From assembly GCA_030672465.1 (NCBI GenBank), contig DAOVGJ010000241.1, positions 1 through 11,602 of the forward strand: a stretch of DNA of 11,602 nt. The letters are read 5' to 3'. The position numbers and the translations under genes are program-made. Source of the DNA: Pseudomonadota bacterium. Lineage in GTDB: Bacteria; Desulfobacterota; BSN033; WVXP01; G020346125. This document shows positions 1 through 7,895 of the stretch, piece by piece. Each line of letters starts with the position of its first letter. The first letter of the stretch is position 1. The notes below the pieces were generated by a model. The model saw only the letters and a list, made by a program, of their open reading frames with translations. It ran no database searches and was not told where the DNA came from.

Positions 1-1807
1 CCCCGCGTTCTCCCGCCTTGTGAGCCTCCTCAGCGATCCGCTTCAATTCCCTCTCGGTCTGTTGCAGAATAGTCCTTCCCCTATCCTGAACTTCCTCCAG
101 GATCTGTTGCCTCCTTTGCCTAATTCGACCAAGCAATTCACGGAGGCGGTCTCGATGGCCTTGAATCTCTTCCTTGAGAACCCCTATTCCCTCGCGCTCT
201 TTCCTGAGATCCTCCTGCAACCCTTCGATATCGCGTATGAATCGGGAGGAACCTCTTCCCTGGTCGGCGAGGTACTTCGTGGCCAAATCGAGAACTGCTC
301 CTGGGAAACCCAATTTTTCGGCTACCAAAAAGGCATTGCTCGAACCCGAATCTCCGTATATCAATCCATATCGGGGCTCCAGAGTTTCAGAGTCGAAGGC
401 AACGGAAACATTGGTTGCCCCCTTATTGAGGTAGCCGTAGGCCTTGAGCTCATCTAAATGGGTTGTCACCACTACCGTGGCCCCCTTATCAATGAGATAA
501 TCCAATACCCCTATGGCGAGAGCAGAGCCTTCCTTTGAGTTGGTCCCCGCACCCACTTCATCGAGAAGGACAAGGGAGAATTCGTCCGATTTCTCCAGGA
601 TACGGATGAGGGAGAGGATATGGGCGGAAAAGGTGCTCAGATTTTCTCGGATATTCTGTTCATCCCCTATATCGGCAAAGATGGAATGATACAACGGGAT
701 CTCGCTTCCCTCCACGGCGGGAATGTGCATTCCGGACTGTGCCATTAAGGACAAAAGGCCAAGGGTCTTCAAGGCGACGGTCTTTCCCCCGGCGTTTGCT
801 CCGCTGATAATCAGGGCTTTGGAATACCCGCCCAGATCGATGTCGATGGGAACGGTGCGATCCCCCTCCTTCATAGAGAGCAAAGGATGCCTGGCCCCTT
901 GAAGACGAACCATCCCGTTTCTGTTGACGAGCGGATTAACCCCACCCAATTTTTGGCTCAATTTGACCTTGGCATAGAGAAGGTCGATTTCCCCCAATAT
1001 CTCCAAATCCCGCAAGAGTTCCTGATGAAATTCCCCTATTTGCGTTGTCAACCCGGAGAGTATCCTCCTCTCCTCCTGCCTCTCATCTTCCAGTAACATG
1101 CTGAGTTCATTATTATATTCAACGACCTCCAGAGGCTCGAGGAAGATGGTCATCTTGCTATGAGAATGATCGTGTACAATACCCTCCATCTGGTTTTTAA
1201 ACTCGGATTTGATGGGCAAGACATACCTTCCATTACGGATAGTGATCAGTTTTTCCTGGAAGAGGGCCTGGAGGTCTTCACGTTTCATCATCTCTTCCAA
1301 GGACCTTTTGATCCTCTTCCGATAGGCGGCGATATCGAATCTGATTTGCCTTAAAGCCGAGCTGGCATGGTCGAAAATCTTGCCCTGTCGATCGATTGTC
1401 CGAACAATCTCCGATATGAGCCCCCTGAGGTGCGATAGCCGGGAGATCAAATCCCCAAATAAAGGAAAATCCCCTTTCAACTTCTTGAAAGAGGATTTCA
1501 ATCCAAGGGAAACCCTCATATTCCCCAGTATATCGAGAATCTCCTCGGTGCTCAGGACAGCCCCTTCGATTTTAGCCCTCGCTATGACCTTTCGGACATC
1601 CTCAATCCCTGCCAAGGGAATTTCCCCATAAACCTCCATAATTTTCTTTAGTTCGTCGACCTCGCCCAATCGCCTCTTTATCCAAGACAGCTTCCTCTGG
1701 GGCTTTAGACCCTCACAGAGCGCCTTTCCAACCGATGAGGTCGCGAATCCCTTAAGGAGCTCTAGGATTTGGTCATACTCAAGAGCCTTGAATGGCTGAT
1801 TATCCAT
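1..1807 (-). CDS. mutS2: MutS2 family ATPase / Smr endonuclease, C-terminus cut by window edge
   Basis: MutS2 is a MutS-like ATPase that acts on branched or recombining DNA (recombination suppression) and, in some bacteria, on collided ribosomes. Reading the minus strand from the ATG at 1807 gives 602 uninterrupted codons to the window edge. Walker A is GANAGGKT at about residues 336-343 and Walker B is LVLLDEVGAGTN with Asp416-Glu417; the nearby THLDELKAYGY matches the MutS2 ATPase. From about residue 520 the protein becomes rich in Glu, Arg and Gln, as in the long coiled linker before the Smr nuclease domain. Family members are roughly 770-790 residues, so about 180 residues including the Smr domain lie outside. 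An in-frame TAA 18 bases upstream limits the start; the Shine-Dalgarno is weak. It lies 80 nt after the yqeY-like gene on the same strand and is probably co-transcribed. Confidence 0.93.
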   Translation of the reverse strand, partial: MDNQPFKALEYDQILELLKGFATSSVGKALCEGLKPQRKLSWIKRRLGEVDELKKIMEVYGEIPLAGIEDVRKVIARAKIEGAVLSTEEILDILGNMRVSLGLKSSFKKLKGDFPLFGDLISRLSHLRGLISEIVRTIDRQGKIFDHASSALRQIRFDIAAYRKRIKRSLEEMMKREDLQALFQEKLITIRNGRYVLPIKSEFKNQMEGIVHDHSHSKMTIFLEPLEVVEYNNELSMLLEDERQEERRILSGLTTQIGEFHQELLRDLEILGEIDLLYAKVKLSQKLGGVNPLVNRNGMVRLQGARHPLLSMKEGDRTVPIDIDLGGYSKALIISGANAGGKTVALKTLGLLSLMAQSGMHIPAVEGSEIPLYHSIFADIGDEQNIRENLSTFSAHILSLIRILEKSDEFSLVLLDEVGAGTNSKEGSALAIGVLDYLIDKGATVVVTTHLDELKAYGYLNKGATNVSVAFDSETLEPRYGLIYGDSGSSNAFLVAEKLGFPGAVLDLATKYLADQGRGSSRFIRDIEGLQEDLRKEREGIGVLKEEIQGHRDRLRELLGRIRQRRQQILEEVQDRGRTILQQTERELKRIAEEAHKAGERG

Positions 1808-1887
1808 TGAGCAGCTTTATGTTGAAAAGGTCGAATAAGGCAGGTGCGATGTATGTCAAATCCCCGAATTGAGGACAGGCTATCTCC

Positions 1888-2334
1888 TTAACGGGAAAGC
1901 TTTTCCTTGACCACCTGATGGATTACCTTCCCATCGGCGCGTCCCGCAATCTTTGGCATGAGCGACTTCATGACCTTGCCTAAATCCTTCATGTCGAGGG
2001 CATTGGTCTCTTTTATCGCTTCATCCACTAACGTGAGGATTTCGTCCCTGGAGAGCTGTTGAGGTAAAAAGGATCGGAGAATCTTCAGTTCCTCTTCCTG
2101 TTTCTCGATGAGGTCTAATCGATTGGCTTTTTGAAAATGGATCAGGGATTCTTCCCCTTTCTTGACTAAGCCACTTATCACCTTGACGATAGCGCCATCG
2201 TCTAGCTTCTTCCTTTCCTCGATCTCCTTATTTTTCACAGCTGCACGGGCCATCCTTACCACCGACAGCCGGAGTTTATCCCTGGACCGTAGAGCGGATT
2301 TCATCTCATCTTCCAATCTCTCTTCCAGTGACAT
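1888..2334 (-). CDS. yqeY: GatB/YqeY domain protein
   Basis: A 148-residue protein of the YqeY family, which resembles the C-terminal tRNA-binding tail domain of the GatB amidotransferase subunit; its own cellular role is not settled. Family signatures visible are VKNKEIEERKKL near residues 33-44, an EESLIHFQKANRLDLIEKQ helix at about 61-79, the FLPQQLS turn near 88-94 and the terminal block DLGKVMKSLMPKIAGRADGK. Length is normal for the family (about 145-150). The ATG at 2334 is preceded by AGAGGATGAGG, which overlaps the end of rpsU; only 6 nt separate the two genes, so they are almost certainly one transcript. rpsU-yqeY is a widely conserved pair. Nothing is odd in the coding frame. Confidence 0.93.
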   Translation of the reverse strand: MSLEERLEDEMKSALRSRDKLRLSVVRMARAAVKNKEIEERKKLDDGAIVKVISGLVKKGEESLIHFQKANRLDLIEKQEEELKILRSFLPQQLSRDEILTLVDEAIKETNALDMKDLGKVMKSLMPKIAGRADGKVIHQVVKEKLSR

Positions 2335-2340
2335 GAGGCC

Positions 2341-2544
2341 TCATCCTCTTTCCATCATTTTTTTCATCCTTTTCAACGCCCTCTTCCTTGCGGCCAATGC
2401 CTTCCTCTTCCGTTTGACGCTCGGCTTCTCATAGTGCTCCCTCTTCCTGATCTCGGAGATGATTCCGGTCTTTTCGCATTGCTTCTTAAACCTCCTCAGG
2501 GCATTCTCAAAGGATTCATTCTCCCTTATCCTAATGCCGGGCAT
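2341..2544 (-). CDS. rpsU: 30S ribosomal protein S21
   Basis: Small ribosomal subunit protein S21, a basic protein that sits near the 3' end of 16S rRNA and helps initiation. The product is 67 residues: MPGIRIRENESFENALRRFK at the start, then a basic tail with the REHYEKPSVKRK block and the KRALKRMKK end, matching S21 along its full length. The frame is open 47 codons further upstream, but S21 begins with M-P-G-I, and the purine-rich site AGGGGAGGGAG sits just before the ATG at 2544, so that start is chosen. A consensus-like promoter (2585-2612) precedes it. It is the first gene of the leftward rpsU-yqeY-mutS2 group. Confidence 0.95.
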   Translation of the reverse strand: MPGIRIRENESFENALRRFKKQCEKTGIISEIRKREHYEKPSVKRKRKALAARKRALKRMKKMMERG

Positions 2545-2584
2545 CCATGTACTCCCTCCCCTCATTAAAGCAGTCAAAACCTTA

Positions 2585-2612
2585 AATATATCAAAAATTT
2601 CCAACTTGTCAA
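2585..2612 (-). promoter_or_regulatory. Sigma-70 promoter of rpsU
   Basis: On the minus strand TTGACA (2612-2607) is followed after 16 bases by TATATT (2590-2585), and the -10 is preceded by TGA, giving an extended TGnTATATT element. The predicted start is near 2578, leaving a leader of about 34 nt that contains the Shine-Dalgarno of rpsU. It fits a strong constitutive promoter for a ribosomal protein gene. Confidence 0.7.
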
Positions 2613-2737
2613 TTATTTGCGATGGATTCTTTCGGGAAATTCCATTGCCCTTGGCGCAAACGGCAGAAAAATGGCCCCCCCTCATCTGGTTTGCCGGACA
2701 ACGGGCAAGAGGGTCCTCACTGTTTCATTGAAATTCC

Positions 2738-2766
2738 TTGAAACTTCCGGCTTTATCCTTTATTAT
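2738..2766 (+). promoter_or_regulatory. Sigma-70-like promoter of the hsp20 gene
   Basis: TTGAAA (2738-2743), a 17-base spacer and TATTAT (2761-2766), each hexamer one base off consensus. The predicted start is near 2773, about 35 nt before the ATG at 2808. The -35 lies in the second unit of a short tandem repeat (TTGAAATTCC then TTGAAACTTCC, 2729-2748), which could be an operator half-site pair. No CIRCE element (TTAGCACTC-type inverted repeat) was seen. Confidence 0.6.
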
Positions 2767-2807
2767 CTTTGGAGGGATTTAAGCATCAAATCAGAAGGAG
2801 GATTTCG

Positions 2808-3272
2808 ATGGCAATCGTTAAATGGGACCCTCTTTCATGCGGTCCTTTCAGGGAATTATCGGCGATGCAGGATCGTATGAACAGGCTGTTTAAGGATGCC
2901 ATGGGCCGAACGAGGGTGATTAAGGAGGGATTGGAGGCAGGGGTTTGGGCCCCCCCCGTGGATATATATGAGACGGCTGAGGATTTAGTGATCAAGGCCG
3001 AGCTCCCCGGACTCTCCACGGAGGACGTGAGCGTTCGAGTCGATGATAACGTCTTAACCTTAAAGGGTGAGCGAAAACGTGAAGCAGGGGTTGGTAGGGA
3101 GGACTATCATCTCATCGAACGATCTTGCGGACATTTTCGAAGATCCTTTATTTTGCCCGACAATGTGGACCCGGACAAGGTCCAGGCGAAGTTTAAAGAT
3201 GGGGTATTATTCATCGCCATCCCCAAGTTCAAGAGGATAAGGCCCAAGAAGATCGCCATTGAGATAGAGTGA
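2808..3272 (+). CDS. Hsp20 / alpha-crystallin family small heat-shock protein
   Basis: ATP-independent chaperone that forms oligomers and holds unfolding proteins for refolding by DnaK-type systems. The product is 154 residues: an N-terminal arm (MAIVKWDPL... with the MQDRMNRLF helix), an alpha-crystallin domain from about residue 46 (WAPPVDIYETAEDLVIKAELPG) to about 140 with the hallmark DGVLFIAIPK near its end, and a short tail with an IAI motif (I-x-I type) used for oligomer contacts. The frame is open 13 codons upstream, but AAGGAGG at 2795-2801 is 6 bases from the ATG at 2808 and homologues begin here. It is transcribed divergently from rpsU from its own promoter. Two stop codons end it (TGA TAA). 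Confidence 0.95.
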   Translation: MAIVKWDPLSCGPFRELSAMQDRMNRLFKDAMGRTRVIKEGLEAGVWAPPVDIYETAEDLVIKAELPGLSTEDVSVRVDDNVLTLKGERKREAGVGREDYHLIERSCGHFRRSFILPDNVDPDKVQAKFKDGVLFIAIPKFKRIRPKKIAIEIE

Positions 3273-3545
3273 TAAAAACCCCCCCATGATGACTTTTTCC
3301 GATGGCATTCCCGCCCTGCCCAAGATGGAAAGATGCGGGAATCCTCCATTCTTACACCAACAGAAACCATTAGGGGGCTCGATTTGGAGGGTCCCAAGGG
3401 GATGTGGATTGGCGGCAGGAAGAAGATAGGGGACCTTGGTGCTCTCGGTACGTGAGCTGCCCGAAAGGTGAACCCAAGGTAAAGAAGGCCATAGAACCGG
3501 TTGAGAAAATAGACGAGAGGGGAGATCTGGAAAACTGTTGATCCT
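3273..3545 (+). other. Gap with possible decayed, lipB-like coding trace
   Basis: No intact gene is seen in these 273 bases. The frame of the Hsp20 gene stays open after its stops up to the TGA at 3451, and reads GPKGMWIGGRKKIGDLGAL at about 3390-3446, which resembles the GVWVG..KI..IG segment of octanoyltransferase LipB. The neighbouring frame then carries RYVSCPKGEPKV from 3446 and stays open to the TGA at 3539-3541; in LipB the same place has R-x-V-S/T-x-H-G-x-A-L-N-V. This would need at least one frameshift and loss of the invariant parts, so it is at most a remnant. An 8-bp inverted repeat (ATTCCCGC at 3307-3314, GCGGGAAT at 3335-3342) is also present, with no T-run. Confidence 0.25.
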
Positions 3546-4916
3546 ATGTTGGGACGAAATGGGTGTAAGGAGATTCTACAGAAGGTCTTGGGGGGTTCCA
3601 GGGCCGACCAGACCGAGGCCTTAATCATCGCCCAGGACATTTCCCTCACCCGATTTTCCAACTCGGCAATTAATCAAAATGTATCGGAAAAGCGAGAGAC
3701 CCTCTTTATCCGCGTAGTTATCGGAAGATGCATTGGGTCGGCCTCGACCGATAGATTCGATGATCAAGCCATCCAAAGGGGGTTGGAAAGGGCAACGGAA
3801 AGGGCCCAATTGCAAACCCCGAGCGAATCCCCCCGGTTCCTACCTCGGCCGAAACCTTTCCAACCGATCACCTTCTTCTCTGATAAGACAGCCAGATACT
3901 CTCCTTCCCAAAGGGCAGAGGACATTCAGAGGCTTATCCAAATGGCCTCCGAGGAAGGCCTGTTGGCCCATGGAGCGCATTGTACTGGCACGGTGGAAAT
4001 GGGAATAGCCAACTCCCTGGGGGTTGACGCCCACTGTATCCACTCGGGGGTTACCTTGAACACCACCATGACCGGCCAAGGTGGTTCCGGTTATTCCCGT
4101 TTCGCGTCTCGAAACATCGAGGGAATGGATATCCAATCCATTGGTCGAGAGGCCCTTGAAATGTGTTTGGCAAACCGTGGGGCAAGGCCTATTGAACCGG
4201 GAAATTATGAAGTCCTATTGAACTCGTATGCGGTAAGTGATCTCGTGATGTCCATAGCCTCCATCGGGCTGAATGCCTCAGCCTTCCAAGAGCAACGGAG
4301 CTTCATGTGCAACCAATTGGGGAAACAACTGCTCGGGGAAAACGTGACTATCTGGGATGACGGTCTGGATACGGGGGGGTTCAATACACCCTTCGATTTC
4401 GAGGGAGTGCCTAAACGGAAGGTGATCTTCTTTCACGATGGTGTAGCTACAGGGGTAACCCATGATTCCCTGACGGCCAGCAAAGCGGGGGCAGAGTCGA
4501 CGGGACATCGAGGCCCGCCTCCTGGCAACAAAGGCCCCATTCCAACCAATCTGTTTATGCGCGGAGGAGATTCCTCCATGGAAGAGATGATCCGGTCAAC
4601 GGAAAGGGGTATATACATCCACCGTTTTCACTACGTAAACGTCTTGGCGCCAAAACGGGCCATTATCACGGGGATGACCCGCGATGGAACCTTTCTCATT
4701 GAAAGAGGCAAGATGACCAAGCCCTTGAAAAACTTGAGGTTCACCCAATCCATTTTAGATGCACTGTCCGTGGTTAGCCTCATCTCCAAGGAAACGAAAC
4801 TCGTTGCTCCCGAGGCTGAGTACGAGATTCCCTTTCTCACGGGAAGCGTTGTTCCCGCGCTGAAAATCGAGAATTTCCACTTTTCAGGGGTCTCCGAAAC
4901 CGACACAAGCCGATAG
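3546..4916 (+). CDS. TldE/PmbA-like subunit of a TldD/TldE peptidase
   Basis: TldE (PmbA) is the non-catalytic partner of TldD; together they form a cytoplasmic metalloprotease that degrades unfolded peptides and, in enterobacteria, processes microcin B17 and CcdA. The 456-residue product has the family layout: an N-terminal strand domain (about 1-110; e.g. ITFFSDKTARYSP follows it), the central motif GIANSLGVDAHCIHSGVTLN and a C-terminal half with DTGGFNTPFDFEGVPKRK and STGHRGPPPGNKGPIPTNLF. It has no HExxxH motif, which is why it is assigned to the E subunit. The ATG at 3546 is the first possible ATG after a TAG at 3510; no good Shine-Dalgarno is close, so the start is only moderately certain (TTG 3549 is possible). 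It precedes tldD by 11 nt. Confidence 0.9.
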   Translation: MLGRNGCKEILQKVLGGSRADQTEALIIAQDISLTRFSNSAINQNVSEKRETLFIRVVIGRCIGSASTDRFDDQAIQRGLERATERAQLQTPSESPRFLPRPKPFQPITFFSDKTARYSPSQRAEDIQRLIQMASEEGLLAHGAHCTGTVEMGIANSLGVDAHCIHSGVTLNTTMTGQGGSGYSRFASRNIEGMDIQSIGREALEMCLANRGARPIEPGNYEVLLNSYAVSDLVMSIASIGLNASAFQEQRSFMCNQLGKQLLGENVTIWDDGLDTGGFNTPFDFEGVPKRKVIFFHDGVATGVTHDSLTASKAGAESTGHRGPPPGNKGPIPTNLFMRGGDSSMEEMIRSTERGIYIHRFHYVNVLAPKRAIITGMTRDGTFLIERGKMTKPLKNLRFTQSILDALSVVSLISKETKLVAPEAEYEIPFLTGSVVPALKIENFHFSGVSETDTSR

Positions 4917-4927
4917 GGGAAAAACCA

Positions 4928-6370
4928 TTGAAAGATCTCATCTATACCATACTCGACCTGGGAGAGGCCAAAGGGATTTCCTACGCGGATGTCAGGGTGG
5001 TGGAGGAATCCCTGGAATCCTATGAGGTTAAGGATGGTCTCGTCGAGGTGGCGGAATGGAAGGAGGGTTATGGGTTTGGGATTCGAGTCCTTCACGATGG
5101 TGCCTGGGGGTTTGCCTGTAGTTCCTCGGTGAACAAGATCGAAATGGAGGACGCCTTGACTCGGGCTCTCGGCATCGCCGAGTCAAGCGGGATGGCCCGG
5201 GGAAAGCGGATCGAGCTCTTCCCCATCCCCACAGTCCAGAACCGTTACCACACCCCGATGGAGAGGGATCCTTTTGCAATCTCCCCCGCAGAGAAGCTCT
5301 CCCTTCTGATAAAGGCTGAAGGCCTCATGAGGGGTAAACCGTATATCTCAGTATCCCAGGCCTTTATGGATATTTATAAGGTTAGAAAGGTTTTTGCCTC
5401 ATCCGAGGGCTCCTATATCGAACAGGAGATTGTGGAATGTGGTGCCGGAATAGCGGCCACTGCAGCCGGAGGAAACGAGGTACAAACCCGGTCTTATCCC
5501 AACTCCTTTAGGGGAAACTTCGCCACAGGTGGATACGAATTCGTAGAAGGACTTGACCTTGCGGGGAACGCCGAGAGAACGGCGGATGAAGCTGCCCAGC
5601 TCCTGTTCGCCCAGCCCAGCCCTTCAAAGGTGACAACCCTCATCCTTGATTCCTCCCAGTTAGCCCTTCAAATCCATGAATCCATAGGACATCCTGTCGA
5701 GCTGGACCGGGTTATGGGAATGGAGGTGGCTTATGCAGGAACCAGCTTCCTCAATTTTGAAAAACGAGGCTCCTTTAGGTGTGGCTCCGATTCGGTCAAT
5801 ATCATTGCAGATGCCACTATTCCAGGAGGCCTGGGGACTTTCGGCTACGACGATGAAGGGGTGAAGGCCCAAAGGATTCCCATCCTTCAAAACGGGATTT
5901 TCCTTAACTTTCTGGCCTCGAGGGAGACAGCCCGAGAGGTCGGGTCCCAGCCCAATGGGACCATGAGGGCCGAAAGCTGGAATCGGATTCCGCTTATCCG
6001 GATGACCAACATCAACCTCCAACCGGGCAGCTGGAGATTCGAGGATCTGGTTGCCGATACCGATGATGGGATCTATATGGCCACCAACAGGGGCTGGAGC
6101 ATCGACGACCAAAGGCTCAACTTTCAGTTTGGAACAGAGGTCGCCTGGGAGATTAAAAAGGGCAAGATGGGGAAGATGTTTAAGAACCCAACATATACCG
6201 GGATCACCCCCCAATTCTGGAACTCCTGTGATGGCGTAGCCGGCGAAAGGGAATGGCGGCTTTGGGGTATACCTAATTGTGGCAAGGGCCAACCGGGCCA
6301 AGTAGCCCCTGTCGGCCACGGCGCAGCACCGGCCCGATTCAGGAATGTAAGGGTGGGGGTGATGGGATAA
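4928..6370 (+). CDS. tldD: TldD-like zinc metalloprotease subunit
   Basis: Catalytic partner of the upstream TldE-like protein. The 480-residue product has the N-terminal domain (YADVRVVEESLESYEVKDG near 19-37), the catalytic HESIGH (HExxxH, His250, Glu251, His255) with PVELDR following, the TIPGGLGTFGYDDEG block, and a C-terminal NCGKGQPGQ whose Cys451 is in the place of the third metal ligand of TldD. Length matches the family. The start is a TTG at 4928: it has AGGGGAAA about 7 bases upstream, the protein begins at the expected place, and the next in-frame ATG would remove about 70 conserved residues. The tight 11-nt spacing after the TldE gene supports a two-gene operon. No RiPP-type cluster was recognised beside it, so a housekeeping role is more likely than peptide maturation. 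Confidence 0.93.
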   Translation: MKDLIYTILDLGEAKGISYADVRVVEESLESYEVKDGLVEVAEWKEGYGFGIRVLHDGAWGFACSSSVNKIEMEDALTRALGIAESSGMARGKRIELFPIPTVQNRYHTPMERDPFAISPAEKLSLLIKAEGLMRGKPYISVSQAFMDIYKVRKVFASSEGSYIEQEIVECGAGIAATAAGGNEVQTRSYPNSFRGNFATGGYEFVEGLDLAGNAERTADEAAQLLFAQPSPSKVTTLILDSSQLALQIHESIGHPVELDRVMGMEVAYAGTSFLNFEKRGSFRCGSDSVNIIADATIPGGLGTFGYDDEGVKAQRIPILQNGIFLNFLASRETAREVGSQPNGTMRAESWNRIPLIRMTNINLQPGSWRFEDLVADTDDGIYMATNRGWSIDDQRLNFQFGTEVAWEIKKGKMGKMFKNPTYTGITPQFWNSCDGVAGEREWRLWGIPNCGKGQPGQVAPVGHGAAPARFRNVRVGVMG

Positions 6371-6393
6371 CCATTTCAGCTCAAAGGGGTGGG

Positions 6394-6432
6394 CACGCTC
6401 AGGGACAACGGTTTTTTCCAGAAGCTCAGGAA
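6394..6432 (-). repeat. 39-nt intergenic repeat, copy 1
   Basis: Matches the copy at 8136-8174 in 31 of 39 positions in the same orientation. Read on the minus strand both carry TCTGGA...CCGTTGT at their centre. It lies between the TldD gene and the PAS gene. The whole gap 6371-6523 shows no other recognised element apart from a 5-bp hairpin CTCGA-TACT-TCGAG at 6436-6449; no promoter was found there with confidence. Confidence 0.5.
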
Positions 6433-6523
6433 ATTCTCGATACTTCGAGGCTCCACAAGGGGGCAAGCCAACCGTATTCTTACTACTCTTTAGGCAAAAG
6501 GGAATTTGGGGGGAGACTCGGAT

Positions 6524-7852
6524 ATGGCGGAAGAGAAGGTTGAAGAGATGACAAGGCAGCTGAAGGAGTTGGAGGAGAAATACCGATTCCTCTTCGAAAA
6601 CTCTGGGGACATGATCTTCACGGTGGATAAGAGAGGAATCATTACCAGCTTCAATAGGGAGGCTGAAAAAACCACTGGCTACGATAGACAAGAGGTGATT
6701 GGAAAACCCTTCGTCGATATTCTGGCGACGGAGGGAACGAAACAAAGGGAAATGAGGCGGTTTCGCAAGAGGCTAGGCATCCAAGAATCAAAGCCCTATG
6801 AAGCCGTGATGAGGACTCGAAGCGGTGAAAGGAGATACATCCTGGCCAATTCCCTGAGGCTTGAGGATGAACGGGGAAAGGTTACGGGGTTAGCCTGTAT
6901 TTTGAAGGATGTGACGGTCCACAAGAGGGCGGAGCAAGAGACGAAGAGGGCCAAATATCTCCTGGAAAAGGTGGTGGATAACATGGCCGATGCCATCGTC
7001 ATGACCGATAAGAAGGGGTTGATCACCTTTTACAATAAGGGGGCCACGGAAATCTTCGGACACCACCCCTCTGATATTCTGGGCAAACCCGTCTTGGATT
7101 TTTATGTGAGGAAAAAAGACGCCAAAAAGGTTAAACAGATACTCCTCAAATCCAAGGTGGGGAAGGTCAGTGATTTCGAAACCCAATTTCTCACCCGGGA
7201 TGGAAGGAAGATCTTCGTGAACATGTCTGCGACCTTGATTCGGGATGAAGAGGGAAAGGTCGTCGGTATCTTGGGAATCAACCGGGATATCACCCAAAGC
7301 AAGATGCTGGAGAGGGAGTTGAAAGAATCGGAGGAGCGTTACCGAACCATGGTGGAGAGTGCCCATGATATGGTAGCCATCATCGGCGGAGACTCCCGAT
7401 TGAAATATGTCAATAAAAAGGCGGAGGAACTGACCGCATATAGCAGGGAAGAGTTGATCGGGATGGATTTTCGAGATCTCCTGGATAAGGGAAGCCGAAG
7501 GTTGGTGCTGGATAGGTTCCGAAAGAAGAGACGGGGGGAAAGAGTTCCCGTACGATATGAATTCGAAATAGTCCGCAAGGATGAGGAGAAGAGGCGAGTA
7601 GAAAGTAGTTCATCCAACTTGATGGACGCCAACGGGTCGATGAATACCATCGCCTATATCAGGGATATCACCGAGAGAAAACGATATGAGGAAGCCCTGA
7701 AGGAGAAATTGGACGAGCTTGAAAAGTGGTATAAGCTCACCGTGGACAGGGAATTGAAAATGATTGAATTGAAGAATGAGATCAGGGCCTTGGCCAATGA
7801 GTTGACCGAGCTGAAACAAAAAATCCTTCCCGGAGGCGAGCCAAAGACCTAG
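6524..7852 (+). CDS. Triple-PAS sensory protein with C-terminal coiled coil, no output domain
   Basis: A soluble protein of 442 residues with three successive PAS/PAC modules: about 18-135 (YRFLFENSGDMIFTVDKRG... to LKDVTVHKRAE), about 145-265 (VVDNMADAIVMTDKKG... to GINRDITQSK) and about 275-395 (YRTMVESAHDMVAIIGGDS... to IRDITERKRYEE). A short N-terminal helix and a C-terminal coiled coil (about 395-435, with LEKWYKLTVDRELKMIELK) flank them. No membrane segment, histidine-kinase, GGDEF, EAL or sigma-54 activator domain is present; the coiled coil resembles linkers that precede kinase domains. The ATG at 6524 is chosen because GGGGGGAG lies 8 bases upstream; a TTG at 6506 is in frame. Ligands cannot be deduced. 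It probably signals through a partner protein. Confidence 0.88.
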   Translation: MAEEKVEEMTRQLKELEEKYRFLFENSGDMIFTVDKRGIITSFNREAEKTTGYDRQEVIGKPFVDILATEGTKQREMRRFRKRLGIQESKPYEAVMRTRSGERRYILANSLRLEDERGKVTGLACILKDVTVHKRAEQETKRAKYLLEKVVDNMADAIVMTDKKGLITFYNKGATEIFGHHPSDILGKPVLDFYVRKKDAKKVKQILLKSKVGKVSDFETQFLTRDGRKIFVNMSATLIRDEEGKVVGILGINRDITQSKMLERELKESEERYRTMVESAHDMVAIIGGDSRLKYVNKKAEELTAYSREELIGMDFRDLLDKGSRRLVLDRFRKKRRGERVPVRYEFEIVRKDEEKRRVESSSSNLMDANGSMNTIAYIRDITERKRYEEALKEKLDELEKWYKLTVDRELKMIELKNEIRALANELTELKQKILPGGEPKT

Positions 7853-7864
7853 TTCACCCACGAG

Positions 7865-7895
7865 AGTGACTCATGGGATGAGGAACTGAGTCACT
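7865..7895. terminator. Hairpin between convergent genes, possible bidirectional terminator
   Basis: AGTGACTCA (7865-7873) and TGAGTCACT (7887-7895) form a perfect 9-bp stem with a 13-base loop. It starts 13 bases after the PAS gene stop and overlaps the stop of the small gene on the other strand. On the plus strand a pyrimidine-rich stretch follows (TGTCCTTCTTT), a weak T-run; on the minus strand there is none, so termination in that direction is doubtful. Confidence 0.45.

Noticed and set aside
20..457. 145-codon plus-strand frame in the left part
   Set aside because: It is the complement of an uninterrupted MutS2 reading frame that carries Walker motifs.
1832..1859. TTGACA on the minus strand upstream of mutS2 as a promoter
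   Set aside because: The -35 is perfect, but the hexamer 16 bases on is TATTCG with only three consensus bases, so I cannot support a promoter.
2333..2344. Perfect 12-bp palindrome ATGAGGCCTCAT at the rpsU-yqeY junction
   Set aside because: It is composed of the stop, Shine-Dalgarno and start region of overlapping signals; a chance or translational-coupling explanation is enough.
2545..2685. N-terminal extension of S21 by 47 residues
   Set aside because: The extension would begin upstream of the strong promoter at 2585-2612 and is not found in S21; the good ribosome binding site is at the internal ATG.
2728..2749. Eukaryote-like heat-shock element (alternating GAA/TTC)
   Set aside because: Spacing of the GAA and TTC units is irregular and HSF is absent from bacteria.
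3307..3342. Inverted repeat ATTCCCGC / GCGGGAAT as terminator of the Hsp20 gene
   Set aside because: The loop is 20 bases and no T-run follows either arm.
3107..3661. 184-codon minus-strand frame over the Hsp20 end, the gap and the TldE start
   Set aside because: Mostly antisense to two supported genes, no recognisable domain, no promoter or Shine-Dalgarno.
5660..6745. 361-codon minus-strand frame antisense to the TldD gene and the start of the PAS gene
   Set aside because: It overlaps two genes with clear family motifs, has no ribosome binding site, and its sequence is low in acidic runs and high in Pro/His as expected of an antisense shadow.
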